In this document: positions 16,859 through 25,322 of the stretch, one piece after another
Layout of the letters: each line of letters begins with the position of its first letter
How positions within the stretch are numbered: the stretch's first letter is position 1
Origin: Acinetobacter sp. WC-141
GTDB taxonomy: Bacteria; Pseudomonadota; Gammaproteobacteria; Pseudomonadales; Moraxellaceae
Assembly: GCF_000313935.1 (NCBI RefSeq)
Contig: NZ_AMSS01000034.1
Location: 1 to 64,000, forward strand
Length of the DNA stretch: 64,000 bases
Reading direction: 5' to 3'
Position numbers and translations under genes: made by a program
The notes under the pieces: model-generated
Seen by the model: the letters and a program-made list of their open reading frames with translations, nothing else
What the model was told of the DNA's origin: nothing
The model's database searches: none

Positions 16859-17395
16859 ATGGCTTTACTGATTTTAGCTCATCCCTACTACGCTCAATCG
16901 ATTGCAAATAAAACGATTGTGAATGAACTCGTAAAAACCTATCCAGACCTTGAAGTCCGAGATATTTTCCAACTTTATCCAGACTACCAAATTGATGTAA
17001 GTGCTGAACAAGAAGCCTTGTTACGCCACGACACGATCATCCTGCAATATCCAATGTTCTGGTTTAATATGCCGGCAATTTTGAAATTATGGTTTGATGA
17101 AGTTTTTACTTATCAGTTTGCCTATGGTTCTCAGGGCGATAAATTAAAAGACAAAAAAGTCATTATTAGTATGACGGTCGGCCAAACAGAAGCCAACATG
17201 GTGAACGACCAAGAAAACTTAATCGATAGCTTTTTAAAAGCAGTTCAATATTCAATTCAATATACGCAAATGCAGTTAAGCGCTACTTACTTGCTTTATG
17301 ACGTATCGCCTTTATCAGGTAACCCAGAGTCGAAAATTAAATTAGAAGCAGTTGAACATGGTCATAAAGTATTAAAGCATTTGACCGAAGCATAA
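16859..17395 (+). CDS. Flavodoxin-fold NAD(P)H-dependent oxidoreductase (KefF/MdaB family)
   Basis: 178 residues. It starts with a flavodoxin-like strand and loop (ALLILAHPYYAQSIANKTIV), then has the family motif QYPMFWFNMPAILKLWFDEVFTYQFAYG and MTVGQTE. These enzymes bind FMN or FAD and reduce quinones by two electrons in the cytoplasm. The gene is divergent from hxlR, which probably represses it until quinone stress. It ends at a terminator shared with the convergent carboxylase gene. Confidence 0.88.
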   Translation: MALLILAHPYYAQSIANKTIVNELVKTYPDLEVRDIFQLYPDYQIDVSAEQEALLRHDTIILQYPMFWFNMPAILKLWFDEVFTYQFAYGSQGDKLKDKKVIISMTVGQTEANMVNDQENLIDSFLKAVQYSIQYTQMQLSATYLLYDVSPLSGNPESKIKLEAVEHGHKVLKHLTEA

Positions 17396-17400
17396 GATTT

Positions 17401-17433
17401 AAAGAGAGCATCAATATCGATGCTCTCTTTTTT
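17401..17433. terminator. Bidirectional terminator between oxidoreductase and carboxylase
   Basis: GAGAGCATC at 17404-17412 and GATGCTCTC at 17419-17427 form a perfect stem with A and T runs outside, serving both convergent genes. Confidence 0.9.
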
Positions 17434-17436
17434 AAT

Positions 17437-20400
17437 TTAAGCCACAGGTGCCAAGGTAAATAGCACTTGTCCTGTTTTTACGGTTTGCCCTTTTTCAATG
17501 GTAATGGTTTCAACTTTCATACGTTCGGGTGCAATAATCGGAATTTCAATTTTCATTGCCTCAATCACCGCAAGGGTTGCACCTTCTTCAACTATATCTC
17601 CCGATGCACATTCGATTTTCCAAATTGACCCCGGCATGTGCGATTCGACTGCACAGCCGCCCTCAGGAATAACCACGGTTTCGCCTTCATCAACAGCATC
17701 TAGACTTTCAGAAATATATTCTTGCAAGCCCGCTTCATGCCAACGGCGACGTTCAGCTTCGAAATTGGCTTGTTGCATGTCTTTAAAGGCTTGAATGCTG
17801 TCTTGATGTGTTTTTAAAAACTCGTTGTATTCTTTTAAGTTGAGCACCCCATCTTCAATGCGAAGCTGTAGACGACCTGCTTTAAAGTCTTCGCGCATTT
17901 GCAAAAGTTCAGTCTCAGAAACTTCATAAAACTTAACTTGGTCAAAAAAGCGTAATAACCACGGTTTGCCATCTTCGAAGTCGGCATTTTTACGGTAACG
18001 GCTCCACATTTGAGTGGTACGGCCAACAAACTGGTAGCCACCTGGCCCTTCCATGCCATACACACACATATAAGCACCGCCAATACCGACGGCATTTTCA
18101 GGCGTCCAAGTTCGTGCCGGATTATATTTTGTGGTCACTAAACGTTGACGTGGGTCGAGCGGTGTTGCAACAGGTGCTCCTAAATAGACATCACCTAAAC
18201 CCATCACCAAATAGTTTGCGCTATAGACCACATCTTTAACTGCTTGCTTAGAAGCCAAACCATTAATACGACGAATAAACTCGACGTTATCTGGGCACCA
18301 CGGCGCATCTGGTCGAACAATTTGTGTGTAGCGCTCGGTGGCAAGTTGAGTTTGTGAATCTTCCCAAGCTAAAGGTAAATAGACAGTTCGTGAAGGCACC
18401 TGCATATTTTGAATATCGGGTAACTCGGCTTCTGCTTGCTGAAGTTTTTGTAAAAGCTCCAGTTGATCGAGTTGAATTGAATCAAAATGAATTTGTAGTG
18501 AACGGATGCCCGGTGTTAAGTCGATAATGCCCTGAATGTTTTGATCTTTAACCCATTGCATAAGCGCATGAATACGGAAGCGCAAATTCAGATCGAGTAC
18601 CAACTCACCGTACTCAACCAACAAATAGCTATTTCCAGCTGGTCGATAGGTCACGCTTGGTAAATCAGTTTCACCTTCTAAAATGGCTAAAACAGCATCT
18701 TGTAAAGTGTCGGGTTCTGCTTGAATGGCTGGGTTAAAATCAATATTAGTTGTATCAGTCGCGGTTAAGCTTTGATGATATTTTTGATCGAGTGCTTTTG
18801 CTTGCGCGTAACTCACAGGTACAAATTTAACTTTATCGCCTGCTTTAAGCTGCCCGATTTTCCAAAGCTCGGAATGAATCACTACCGCAGGGCAAACAAA
18901 GCCACCTAAGCTTGGACCATCTGGACCCAAAATAATTGGCATATCGCCCGTAAAATCAATTGCCCCAATCGCATAAGCGTTGTCGTGAATATTGGAGGGA
19001 TGTAACCCCGCCTCACCGCCATCTTCACGTGCCCACTCAGGTTTTGGTCCAATTAAGCGAATGCCTGTACGACTTGAGTTATAGTGAATTTCAAACTCAT
19101 TAGCAAAGAACGTATCAATATCTTGTTTGGTGAAAAAATCTGGCGCACCATGTGGACCATACATCACTGCAATTTCCCAGTTTTGGGTAAAGCTAGGAAT
19201 TTGTGCTTGAGCTAAGGCCGTGGTCGATTGAGCGGAATATTCAGTAATTGGCAGCATATCGCCAATTAATAAATTACGGCCTGCGTGCCCACCAAACTGA
19301 CCCAAAGTAAAAGTCGCCTGTGACCCTAAATAGTTAGGAACATCGAAACCACCTTTAACACCAATATAGCTACGGCAACCTGAACGAATGATGCCACATT
19401 TTAAAACTTGGCCTTTTTTTACATTGATGGTTTGCCACATCGGTACAAGTTCGCCATCAAGTTTAGAAAGCATATCACCGCCAGTAAGCACAATTTGGCT
19501 GTCGCAGTGAAACTTTAAGGTCGGCCCTTGCAAGGTGCATTCAAGCCCTGCCGTATTTGGTTCATTGGCTAAAAGCTGGTTTGCTACAGTTAAACTGAGT
19601 GGATCGATTGCACCTGATGGCGGCACTCCAACATCCCAATAACCTAATCGACCCGTTACATCTTGAATGGCGGTTTGAATACCAGACTGCAACACCTCAA
19701 TTTTTTGAGTTTTCCATTCAAACGTATTTAAAAATCGGGTGGTTTGAGTTCCCAGCGCAAACACGTCACAAGCAATAATGTTTTGTAAATATTCCAGATT
19801 GGTTTCGATGCCTGCCACTTGTGTGTTGGCAAGACTAGCACTCATTGCCTGTATAGCTTGGTCTCGTGTTGCAGCAGTTACAATGATTTTGGCAATCATT
19901 GGGTCATAAAAAGACGACACCGTTGACCCTGTTTCTACCCATGTTTCGACTCGTGCTTGCGGGTCAAATTTAACATGGGTGAGTAAGCCCGCACTTGGTT
20001 GGAACTGTTTAATCGGGTCTTCGGCATAAAGACGGACTTGAATGGAATGTCCTGTTGGCTCTAACTGTTCAGTAGGTGCTGACCAATCACCACTTGCCAA
20101 AGTAACCATCCACTCAACTAAATCTACACCAAATACTTGCTCGGTCACGCCGTGCTCGACTTGCAAACGCGTGTTGACCTCTAAGAAATAAAATTCTTGG
20201 GTTTCGGTGTCCATGACAAACTCAACCGTGCCTGCCGAGCGATAGTTCACCGACTGCATGAGTTGAATCGCAACTTTTTGCAGATAGTCGCGTTGCTGTT
20301 CATTTAAGTGTGGCGCGGGTGTTTCTTCAATCACCTTTTGATTACGGCGTTGCACCGAACAATCACGCTCACCCAAGGCTAAAACTTGTCCTTGCCCATC

Positions 20401-21042
20401 ACCAAAAATTTGTACTTCGATGTGACGCGCGTGTTGTACAAATTTTTCTAAGTACAACCCTGCATCTTTAAAATTGACCTGCGCTAAATAAGAGACGGTT
20501 TGATAGGCATCTTTTAATTCGACTTCGTTCCAAACCAAACGCATGCCAATACCACCGCCACCCGCGGTACTTTTCAGCATGACCGGATAACCAATACGGG
20601 CTGCTTCGGTTAAAGCCTCGGCCTCATCGGCAAGTAGAGAACTACCCGGAAGTAAAGGTACATTGCTTTTAATAGCGAGTTCACGCGCAGTATGCTTTAA
20701 ACCAAAGTCGAGCATTTGGCTTGAAGTTGGCCCAATAAACGCAATGCCTTGGCTTTCGCACAAATCACAGAACTCAGCATTTTCAGACAAAAAACCATAA
20801 CCCGGGTGAATAGCTTCTGATCCCGACTGTTTTGCAACCTCAAGGATTTTTTCAATATTTAAATAACTTTGATGCGCAGGCGCAGAACCAATCAAGAAAG
20901 CTTCATCGGCCAAAGTCACGTGTAACGAATCACGGTCGGCTTCGGAGTAAACAGCCACCGAAGCGATCCCGAGTTTTTTAAGGGTGCGAATGACGCGACA
21001 AGCAATTGCACCACGGTTGGCAATTAGAACTTTTTTAAACAT
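17437..21042 (-). CDS. uca: Biotin-dependent urea/guanidine carboxylase
   Basis: 1201 residues, full length. Domains in order: biotin carboxylase and ATP-grasp (about 1-450; FKKVLIANRGAIACRVIRTL, GGGGIGMR, EVNTRLQVEH), carboxyltransferase AHS2/KipA-like (about 465-765; GYWDVGVPPSGAIDPLSL), AHS1/KipI-like (about 805-1010), and a biotinyl domain whose EAMKIE motif places biotin on Lys1164. The enzyme carboxylates urea or guanidine using ATP and bicarbonate. Because two DUF1989 genes precede it and a ykkC guanidine-I riboswitch leads the operon, I infer guanidine as the true substrate, as shown for similar loci. The substrate-deciding residue in the carboxyltransferase was not checked. Confidence 0.93.
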   Translation of the reverse strand: MFKKVLIANRGAIACRVIRTLKKLGIASVAVYSEADRDSLHVTLADEAFLIGSAPAHQSYLNIEKILEVAKQSGSEAIHPGYGFLSENAEFCDLCESQGIAFIGPTSSQMLDFGLKHTARELAIKSNVPLLPGSSLLADEAEALTEAARIGYPVMLKSTAGGGGIGMRLVWNEVELKDAYQTVSYLAQVNFKDAGLYLEKFVQHARHIEVQIFGDGQGQVLALGERDCSVQRRNQKVIEETPAPHLNEQQRDYLQKVAIQLMQSVNYRSAGTVEFVMDTETQEFYFLEVNTRLQVEHGVTEQVFGVDLVEWMVTLASGDWSAPTEQLEPTGHSIQVRLYAEDPIKQFQPSAGLLTHVKFDPQARVETWVETGSTVSSFYDPMIAKIIVTAATRDQAIQAMSASLANTQVAGIETNLEYLQNIIACDVFALGTQTTRFLNTFEWKTQKIEVLQSGIQTAIQDVTGRLGYWDVGVPPSGAIDPLSLTVANQLLANEPNTAGLECTLQGPTLKFHCDSQIVLTGGDMLSKLDGELVPMWQTINVKKGQVLKCGIIRSGCRSYIGVKGGFDVPNYLGSQATFTLGQFGGHAGRNLLIGDMLPITEYSAQSTTALAQAQIPSFTQNWEIAVMYGPHGAPDFFTKQDIDTFFANEFEIHYNSSRTGIRLIGPKPEWAREDGGEAGLHPSNIHDNAYAIGAIDFTGDMPIILGPDGPSLGGFVCPAVVIHSELWKIGQLKAGDKVKFVPVSYAQAKALDQKYHQSLTATDTTNIDFNPAIQAEPDTLQDAVLAILEGETDLPSVTYRPAGNSYLLVEYGELVLDLNLRFRIHALMQWVKDQNIQGIIDLTPGIRSLQIHFDSIQLDQLELLQKLQQAEAELPDIQNMQVPSRTVYLPLAWEDSQTQLATERYTQIVRPDAPWCPDNVEFIRRINGLASKQAVKDVVYSANYLVMGLGDVYLGAPVATPLDPRQRLVTTKYNPARTWTPENAVGIGGAYMCVYGMEGPGGYQFVGRTTQMWSRYRKNADFEDGKPWLLRFFDQVKFYEVSETELLQMREDFKAGRLQLRIEDGVLNLKEYNEFLKTHQDSIQAFKDMQQANFEAERRRWHEAGLQEYISESLDAVDEGETVVIPEGGCAVESHMPGSIWKIECASGDIVEEGATLAVIEAMKIEIPIIAPERMKVETITIEKGQTVKTGQVLFTLAPVA

Positions 21043-21044
21043 GC

Positions 21045-21698
21045 TTACACCCCTTCCGCTTCACGGACAACCAGTTGAATTTTCGTTGGGTTATAGGCGT
21101 TACATGGGTTATTGAGCTGCGGACAATTGGAAATTAAAACAATCAAATCCATTTCGGCCCGAACTTCGACATATTTCCCCGGCGCTGAAATTCCGTCATC
21201 AAATTTAAGTTGGCCATCGGGCGTAACAGGCACATTCATGAAGAAGTTAATGTTTGGGCCGATGTGACGGACATTTAAGCCATGCTTTTTTGCAATCGGG
21301 TGTTTTGCCAAGGCATACATAAAATTGTTACGGCAACTATGCATTGGGTAGGTTTCATGTGCATAGCGAACTGTATTACTTTCACATGAACAGGCACCGC
21401 CAATGGTGTCATGGCGACCACAGTTATCATCATGAATAACGGCAATTGGATGGCCAAAGTTACTATAGAGCTTGGTGCCCTTTTCTAAATAGATTTGTTG
21501 GTTGATGGCCAAAGTATCCATTGCGCTATAACGCTCAGTTGGGTTTTCGGCGCTCATAAACAAAGTATCGACCGCTTGGTTTCCCTCGAGATCAATAATT
21601 CGAAAATATTGGCCCTTTTTAACCTCACACATCCACGCTTCACCCGCAGGACAAACTTCATTTAAAACTGCTTTTTCAAATGATTGTAAAACTGTCAT
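21045..21698 (-). CDS. Urea carboxylase-associated protein, DUF1989 (carboxyguanidine deiminase subunit)
   Basis: 217 residues. The DUF1989 pattern is clear: ACPAGEAWMCEVKKGQYFRIIDLEGNQAVDTLF-type start, HDDNCGRHDTIGGACSCESN and MHSCRNNFMYAL, with several Cys and His likely to hold a metal ion. Proteins of this pair were long called urea carboxylase-associated proteins. They were later shown to act together as carboxyguanidine deiminase, turning carboxyguanidine into allophanate and ammonia. It lies 2 bp before the carboxylase and 15 bp after its partner, with GGAGA before the ATG. Which subunit (CgdA or CgdB) it is I cannot say. Confidence 0.88.
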   Translation of the reverse strand: MTVLQSFEKAVLNEVCPAGEAWMCEVKKGQYFRIIDLEGNQAVDTLFMSAENPTERYSAMDTLAINQQIYLEKGTKLYSNFGHPIAVIHDDNCGRHDTIGGACSCESNTVRYAHETYPMHSCRNNFMYALAKHPIAKKHGLNVRHIGPNINFFMNVPVTPDGQLKFDDGISAPGKYVEVRAEMDLIVLISNCPQLNNPCNAYNPTKIQLVVREAEGV

Positions 21699-21713
21699 GA
21701 TGCTTCTCCTGAT

Positions 21714-22454
21714 TTAAATATTGCTAAGCGCGTAGTAGCGGGCTGTGTTTTGAAACGCGCGCTGATTTTGCGAACATGCATCACGACAAATATCGCTGTC
21801 TGTTAGAGAATTTGCTTTATATAAACTAAGTTGAATATCGGCAGGTTGATAGCTTAGGCTGGTGTCTAAACCATGCGGTGCAGCAGATAAAAATATTAAG
21901 CAGTCCATTTCAAAGCGCAGTTCAATGCTTTGATCGGTGTTGTCAGAACTGACATAAGACAAAGCACCGTTTTCATCTGGCACAACTTTAGAAAATAGAT
22001 TAATGGCAGCACTCAGGTCTTGGCTGGCAAGTCCGTATTTACACATTTCAATGAGTAAACTGTCTAAGCCATTTTGGTACATATCATTTCGGGCATCTTG
22101 AAATGTGCGATTGCCGAATTGCTTTTCAATTTGCTCAGGTCGGCTTGGGCCACAAAGTGCGTCGTTCCAGCCATGATCGTCATGAACAATGGAAGCCATC
22201 ACACGGCCTAGGTCTGAATACAACACATTGGAAGCTTTTAAATAAGCGGTATGTTGTCCTTTTAAACTGTCGGGCATGTTAAAACGTTCAAGCACATCGG
22301 CAGCATTTACACAAAACAAAGAAACATTTGCCTGAGCGCCAAGCGATGTAAATCTAAGAATGGTTCCTTTTTGAATACGACCCGACCAGTGATGTCCTCC
22401 GGGTAAAAGTTCGGTCCAAATCGCCTGATTGTTATGATAACTTGCAGTGTTCAT
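21714..22454 (-). CDS. Urea carboxylase-associated protein, DUF1989 (second deiminase subunit)
   Basis: 246 residues, first gene of the riboswitch-led operon. It shares the DUF1989 frame with its neighbour (WTELLPGGHHWSGRIQKGTILRFTSLGAQANVSLF, VHDDHGWNDALCGPSRP, RNDMYQNG). It lacks the CSC and HSC cysteines of the downstream subunit, so it is probably the subunit without the complete metal site. Together they should deiminate carboxyguanidine. The ATG has AGGAG 5 bp upstream. The riboswitch ends about 27 nt before the start codon. Confidence 0.88.
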   Translation of the reverse strand: MNTASYHNNQAIWTELLPGGHHWSGRIQKGTILRFTSLGAQANVSLFCVNAADVLERFNMPDSLKGQHTAYLKASNVLYSDLGRVMASIVHDDHGWNDALCGPSRPEQIEKQFGNRTFQDARNDMYQNGLDSLLIEMCKYGLASQDLSAAINLFSKVVPDENGALSYVSSDNTDQSIELRFEMDCLIFLSAAPHGLDTSLSYQPADIQLSLYKANSLTDSDICRDACSQNQRAFQNTARYYALSNI

Positions 22455-22479
22455 AGCTACTCCTGTCGGATAGTTTTAG

Positions 22480-22575
22480 ACTTCCTCCCGGGCTTTTATC
22501 CCTCCGTGTAGTTCGCTAGGAACCGTGAACTCTCGGTCCAGTCATACATGAAGTATCGGAACCCTAGATCACTTT
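22480..22575 (-). ncRNA. Guanidine-I (ykkC class) riboswitch
   Basis: On the minus strand the leader contains the conserved ykkC blocks in the right order: CTAGGGTTCCG (about 22567-22557), GACTGG-ACCGAGAG (about 22543-22530), ACGGTTCC, and ACACGGAGGGATAAAAGCCC followed by GGGAGG (about 22510-22484). These blocks define the guanidine-sensing ykkC aptamer. It lies about 27 nt before the DUF1989 operon start and overlaps no gene. No terminator is evident between aptamer and start, so control of translation or use of a hidden stem is more likely than simple termination. Confidence 0.93.
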
Positions 22576-22612
22576 TGATTGGTTATGACTATGCAAAGGA
22601 CATGCCAGCTTA

Positions 22613-22640
22613 GTATTACGATTTTGATTAAAAGTAATAC
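22613..22640. promoter_or_regulatory. 28-bp operator of NikR type upstream of the riboswitch
   Basis: GTATTAC at 22613-22619 and GTAATAC at 22634-22640, a perfect inverted repeat whose arms extend by one base on each side (AGTATTAC and GTAATACT). Centres are 21 bp apart. It lies about 38 bp upstream of the aptamer, where the promoter of the DUF1989-carboxylase operon must be. Confidence 0.78.
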
Positions 22641-22709
22641 TAAACTTGAGCTGTTTGGGTGCGGTTTAAGTCCAAAAATAAAAAACTGCACTCAAAATTG
22701 TGCATCTTG

Positions 22710-22741
22710 AAAATAAGAAAGCCCCTTTCATTAAGAGGCTT
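22710..22741 (-). terminator. Probable terminator of the zinc alcohol dehydrogenase gene
   Basis: On the minus strand AAGCCTCTT-loop-AAGGGGCTT (one mismatch) is followed by a T-rich stretch, 27 bp after the stop of the 22768 gene. Confidence 0.6.
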
Positions 22742-22767
22742 AAAACTAAATTATAAGATTGAGAATC

Positions 22768-23931
22768 TTAAGGAAGCAGAATTACCTTACGGCAGTCCTC
22801 TTCTCTTTCATTAAAAATACGATAACCCTCTGCGGCATCTTCTAATTTCATTCGATGGGTAATAATAGTTTCTGGTGATAAATCACCACGCTCAATCAGT
22901 TCTAAGAGTTGCGGTAAATATTGATGCACATGGGTTTGGCCCATTTTAAAAGTCAGCCCTTTATCAAAAGCATCACCAAATAAGAAACCATGAATCGGGC
23001 CTGCATATACACCCGGTACGCTGACCACACCACCACGGCGAACCGCGGCAATACATTGACGCAGTGCTGCACCACTTGAACCTTCAAGCTTTAAATTAGT
23101 TAGAACTGTCTCAATCACACTGCCTTTTGCCTCAAAACCAATCGCATCAATCACAGCATCGACACCACGGTAATTGTCGGTATGTTGAATAATAAATTCG
23201 GCAGCATCGACTTCGTCAAAATTAACTGGAATAGCACCGTACGTTGCCGCTGCATAATTCAATCGATAGTCATTGTGATCGACCATAAATATCTTTTCTG
23301 CGCCGAGCATCTTGGCACAAGCGGCACTTAACAGTCCGACTGGACCAGCACCATAAATTGCAACGGTTGAGCCACGTTTCACTTGTGCATTGGTCACTGC
23401 CTGCCAAGCAGTCGGTAAAATATCAGTCAAGAAAAGTACTTTTTCATCTGACAGTGAAGTTGGCACTTTAAAAGGGCCTTTATTGGCTTTTGGCACACGC
23501 ACATATTCTGCTTGCCCACCCGGTACACCGCCGTAAAGATGACTATAACCAAACAAAGCTGCGCCTGGTGGAATCTGCTTTTTATTAATAATTGCGCCGC
23601 GCCCTGTATTGGTGGTTTCGCAGGCAGCAGTCAGGTCAAGTTGGCAAAAAAAACATTCGCCACAGGCAATCACAAAAGGAACAATCACTCGATCACCCTT
23701 TTTCACTGCGGTGACGGCTGGACCGACTTCTTCAACCACGCCCATAAATTCGTGCCCAAAGATATCGCCCTGCTCGGTTCTAGGGATTTTGCCTCGATAT
23801 AAATGTAAGTCAGAACCACATATCGCTGTGGCAGTTACGCGTAAAATAATGTCATCCGGTTCTTGAATAATAGGATCTGCTACTGTTTCTACTCGAACAT
23901 CTTCTGCACCGTGGTAAGTAAGAGCACGCAT
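22768..23931 (-). CDS. Zinc-dependent alcohol dehydrogenase (MDR family)
   Basis: 387 residues of the medium-chain dehydrogenase/reductase family. Catalytic zinc residues are Cys in [10 protein letters not shown] and the GHE of [13 protein letters not shown] structural-zinc loop is [22 protein letters not shown] binding is [20 protein letters not shown]. The long form with the [19 protein letters not shown] segment is like formaldehyde dehydrogenase-type and glutathione-independent enzymes. It acts on a small alcohol or aldehyde in the cytoplasm; the substrate is not known. It is a single transcription unit with its own terminator, unrelated to the neighbouring riboswitch operon. Confidence 0.88.
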   Translation of the reverse strand: MRALTYHGAEDVRVETVADPIIQEPDDIILRVTATAICGSDLHLYRGKIPRTEQGDIFGHEFMGVVEEVGPAVTAVKKGDRVIVPFVIACGECFFCQLDLTAACETTNTGRGAIINKKQIPPGAALFGYSHLYGGVPGGQAEYVRVPKANKGPFKVPTSLSDEKVLFLTDILPTAWQAVTNAQVKRGSTVAIYGAGPVGLLSAACAKMLGAEKIFMVDHNDYRLNYAAATYGAIPVNFDEVDAAEFIIQHTDNYRGVDAVIDAIGFEAKGSVIETVLTNLKLEGSSGAALRQCIAAVRRGGVVSVPGVYAGPIHGFLFGDAFDKGLTFKMGQTHVHQYLPQLLELIERGDLSPETIITHRMKLEDAAEGYRIFNEREEDCRKVILLP

Positions 23932-24112
23932 ATTGTTATTCCTCTATTTTCTATCATGTCCTTTGATTATGAGGAGGGTTTCTTTACGGTTTGCAACGAT
24001 TCTTACTCTTCACGTAAGGCATATAGTTCAAATGCAACGCGACAGAGATTTCAGTAACATTTAATGAATATAAGATTGTTTCATCTAGGAACGTTTTTGT
24101 TATTTGCCCCAA

Positions 24113-24150
24113 CAAAAAAGCCAATCATCTCTGCAATAAAAGGATTGGCT
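24113..24150 (-). terminator. Terminator of the 24169-25119 gene
   Basis: On the minus strand AGCCAATC-loop-GATTGGCT is followed by six T, 18 bp after the stop codon. Confidence 0.88.
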
Positions 24151-24168
24151 CTATCTTAAAGATTTGAC

Positions 24169-25119
24169 TTAATCTAGTTTAAGTTGCTGTCTAAGTTTTA
24201 AGATATCGACCAGACCTTTATCTCGGGTTTGGTATAAATCGATATCTTTATATTGTGTTAATAGCTGATTGGTTTGTGCTTCAAATAACTCTGTTGTCTC
24301 GTCTGAATGTTGAAATGCTTGCATATCGTTCCACCATTCTGTCATTGGTGGGCCTAAATGATGGATTGCCTCTTTAAAGCCTTTTTGGTTTGCAAGCTGC
24401 ATATTAATGTAGGGACCAAATAGCGCCCATCTTAAACCTGGGCCACTGGTAATCGCGACATCGACATCTTCGGCAGAGCACACGCCTTGTTCAACCAATG
24501 AAAAAGCTTCTCGCCATAGCGCAGCCTGCAAACGGTTTGCGACATGCCCTTTTACTTCTTTATTTAAAACGATTGGATTCTTGCCCAGTTGTTTATAGAA
24601 CTCAGAAGCTTGTTTTAAAATTTGAGGATCTGTCAAAGTACCACCAACGATCTCGACTAAAGGTAAAAGATGAGGCGGATTAAAAGGATGACCTAATAAA
24701 ATACGTTCAGGATGTTGCGCCTCTTTTTGAAAATCAGACACTTTTAAGCCCGATGAACTTGAAGCAATAATAGTATGTTCAGGGCAATATGCTGTGATTT
24801 CTTGATATAGCTGTTGTTTGACATCAAGACGTTCAGGGGCATTTTCTTGAATAAAATCTACGTCTGAAACTGCATCTTTTAAATTATTAAAAATTTCCAG
24901 ATGAAGTAGCACATCTGATAAAGAATGGGTGTGTCCAGCGTTCTGATCTAAAGCCAATAAATCATTTAAATTTGTAGATATTCTATTTTTAAAGACTGCT
25001 TCATCTATAGGATAAGGGTCGTAAACCTTAACTTTAAATCCTTTATATAAAAATAAGGCCGTCCAACTCGCACCTATTACACCAGCTCCAACAACACCAA
25101 CCGTTTTAATGACTTCCAT
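24169..25119 (-). CDS. 3-hydroxyacyl-CoA dehydrogenase-like enzyme (carnitine dehydrogenase type)
   Basis: 316 residues. The Rossmann motif GVVGAGVIGASWTALFLYKG is at the N-terminus, and ENAPERLDVKQQLYQEI and SSSGLKVSDFQKEAQHPERILLGHPFNPPHLLPLVEIVGG follow. The C-terminal helical domain contains the substrate site (NRLQAALWREAFSLVEQGVCSAEDVDVAITSGPGLRWALFGP). These match the single-domain NAD-dependent dehydrogenases that oxidise L-carnitine, L-gulonate or 3-hydroxy acids. The exact substrate cannot be told from sequence alone. It is monocistronic and divergent from the YddG-like exporter. Confidence 0.8.
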   Translation of the reverse strand: MEVIKTVGVVGAGVIGASWTALFLYKGFKVKVYDPYPIDEAVFKNRISTNLNDLLALDQNAGHTHSLSDVLLHLEIFNNLKDAVSDVDFIQENAPERLDVKQQLYQEITAYCPEHTIIASSSSGLKVSDFQKEAQHPERILLGHPFNPPHLLPLVEIVGGTLTDPQILKQASEFYKQLGKNPIVLNKEVKGHVANRLQAALWREAFSLVEQGVCSAEDVDVAITSGPGLRWALFGPYINMQLANQKGFKEAIHHLGPPMTEWWNDMQAFQHSDETTELFEAQTNQLLTQYKDIDLYQTRDKGLVDILKLRQQLKLD

Positions 25120-25322
25120 ATTTTCCTCGTAAGAATGTTGTTTTATTCGAAATTTCTTTACTCAATTGAATGCTAAATAAACATAGCAGATTCAACCAAT
25201 CAATATATTTAATTGTTTATATTTTATATAATTTGTCCTATATTCCTTAGCTTGAAAATTGATTCCTTTCATTAGTACAACTTAATCTTTTACCATTTTT
25301 TAACCGTTATTTACTGAATTTT

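Noticed and set aside
24498-24683. Plus-strand ORF inside the 24169 dehydrogenase
   Set aside because: Antisense shadow of a well-supported gene.
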